32,072 nt of DNA from Rubrivivax sp. (GTDB lineage Bacteria; Pseudomonadota; Gammaproteobacteria; Burkholderiales; Burkholderiaceae_C), in assembly GCA_020720385.1 (NCBI GenBank), contig DYOR01000018.1:7458-39529 (forward strand). Direction: 5' to 3'. The translations under genes and the position numbers were made by a program. Shown piece by piece: positions 31,492-32,072 of this stretch; position 1 is the stretch's first letter; every line of letters starts with the position of its first letter. Below the pieces are notes generated by a model, which was given only the letters and a program-made list of their open reading frames with translations, ran no database searches and was not told where the DNA came from.

Positions 31492-32072
31492 TCAGGCGTG
31501 GCGCGCGTCGGCGGGCAGGGCGATGCCGTGGGTGTCGAGCACGCGGGCGACGCTGCCGCGGGTCACCGGCTTGAGGATCGCCTCGGCGCAACCGGCGAGA
31601 TCGGCGCGCACGCGATCGACCGGGCTCAGGCGTGACGCCACCAGCACCAGCAAGGCGCCATCGCCGCCGCGGCTCACTCCGTCCTGGCGCACCTGGCGGC
31701 ACAGCTCGATGCCCGCGCCCTCGTCGGCCGCATCCAGGGCGATGTCGACGAAGACCGCGGCAAACGGCCGCGTGCCGACGAGGGCACAGGCGCGTGACGT
31801 GTCGGGCACCGGAAAGACGTCGAAACCGAAGTTGCGCAGCAACTCGCACAGCAGCGTGCGTGCCGCGCCGTCGGCGTCGAGCACGAGCATCTTCGGCGGC
31901 TCGGCCGCCGAACCCGGCGTCACCGAGGTGGCGCTGAGCCGCGCGTGGCGCACCGCGGCACGCCGGGCGATCTTCTTCGCCGCGCGCGCCGCGACCTCGC
32001 CCAGCGGTGCATCGTCGCTCACGCGCACCCAGGCCTCGCGGTCGGGCTGCGGCGTTGCGGGGTCGGCGGCGA
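31492..32072 (-). CDS. Protein with C-terminal response-regulator receiver-like domain (5' end beyond window)
   Basis: KMLVLDADGAARTLLCELLRNFGFDVFPVPD...AAVFVDIALD...ILKPVTRG. Frame stays open through 32072 (..ATPQPDREAWVRVSDD), so the ATG/GTG-based start at 32028 is probably not the true start. Confidence 0.65.
   Translation of the reverse strand, partial: AADPATPQPDREAWVRVSDDAPLGEVAARAAKKIARRAAVRHARLSATSVTPGSAAEPPKMLVLDADGAARTLLCELLRNFGFDVFPVPDTSRACALVGTRPFAAVFVDIALDAADEGAGIELCRQVRQDGVSRGGDGALLVLVASRLSPVDRVRADLAGCAEAILKPVTRGSVARVLDTHGIALPADARHA

Overview
GC-rich window with betaproteobacterial (Burkholderiales-like) character; about 30 genes, almost all assigned by reading the supplied translations. 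In order: the 5' end of a minus-strand secreted (PEP-CTERM-like) protein; argJ; an MFS transporter; a complete minus-strand ugpBAECQ glycerol-3-phosphate/glycerophosphodiester uptake operon; a very large (about 1327 aa) DUF3683-type FAD/Fe-S oxidoreductase; DUF971; ubiE; an EpsD-type PPIase lipoprotein; ugd; a cold-shock gene with long leader and terminator; a tightly overlapped minus-strand nucleotide-sugar operon (galE-manC-rfbB-rfbD-rfbA-rfbC); then ubiJ, ubiB, FmdB-type zinc ribbon, DUF502, aspS, nudB, EEP hydrolase, clsB, cysK and an edge-truncated receiver-domain protein. Most of the window is ordinary core chromosome, and I do not see a convincing new multi-gene defence or mobile system. 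The most interesting signals are: (i) a ~161-bp imperfect palindrome starting in the stop codon of the giant oxidoreductase; (ii) a compact leader of that same gene with a perfect 7-bp dyad and an 11-bp tandem duplication of the start codon that creates a 4-codon uORF overlapping the start as ATGA; (iii) the ubiE / ubiJ-ubiB pair split by a ~9 kb exopolysaccharide-precursor block that includes an EpsD-family protein, in a genome that also seems to encode PEP-CTERM proteins. No database search or folding program was run; family names are from recognised motifs and remembered gene order.
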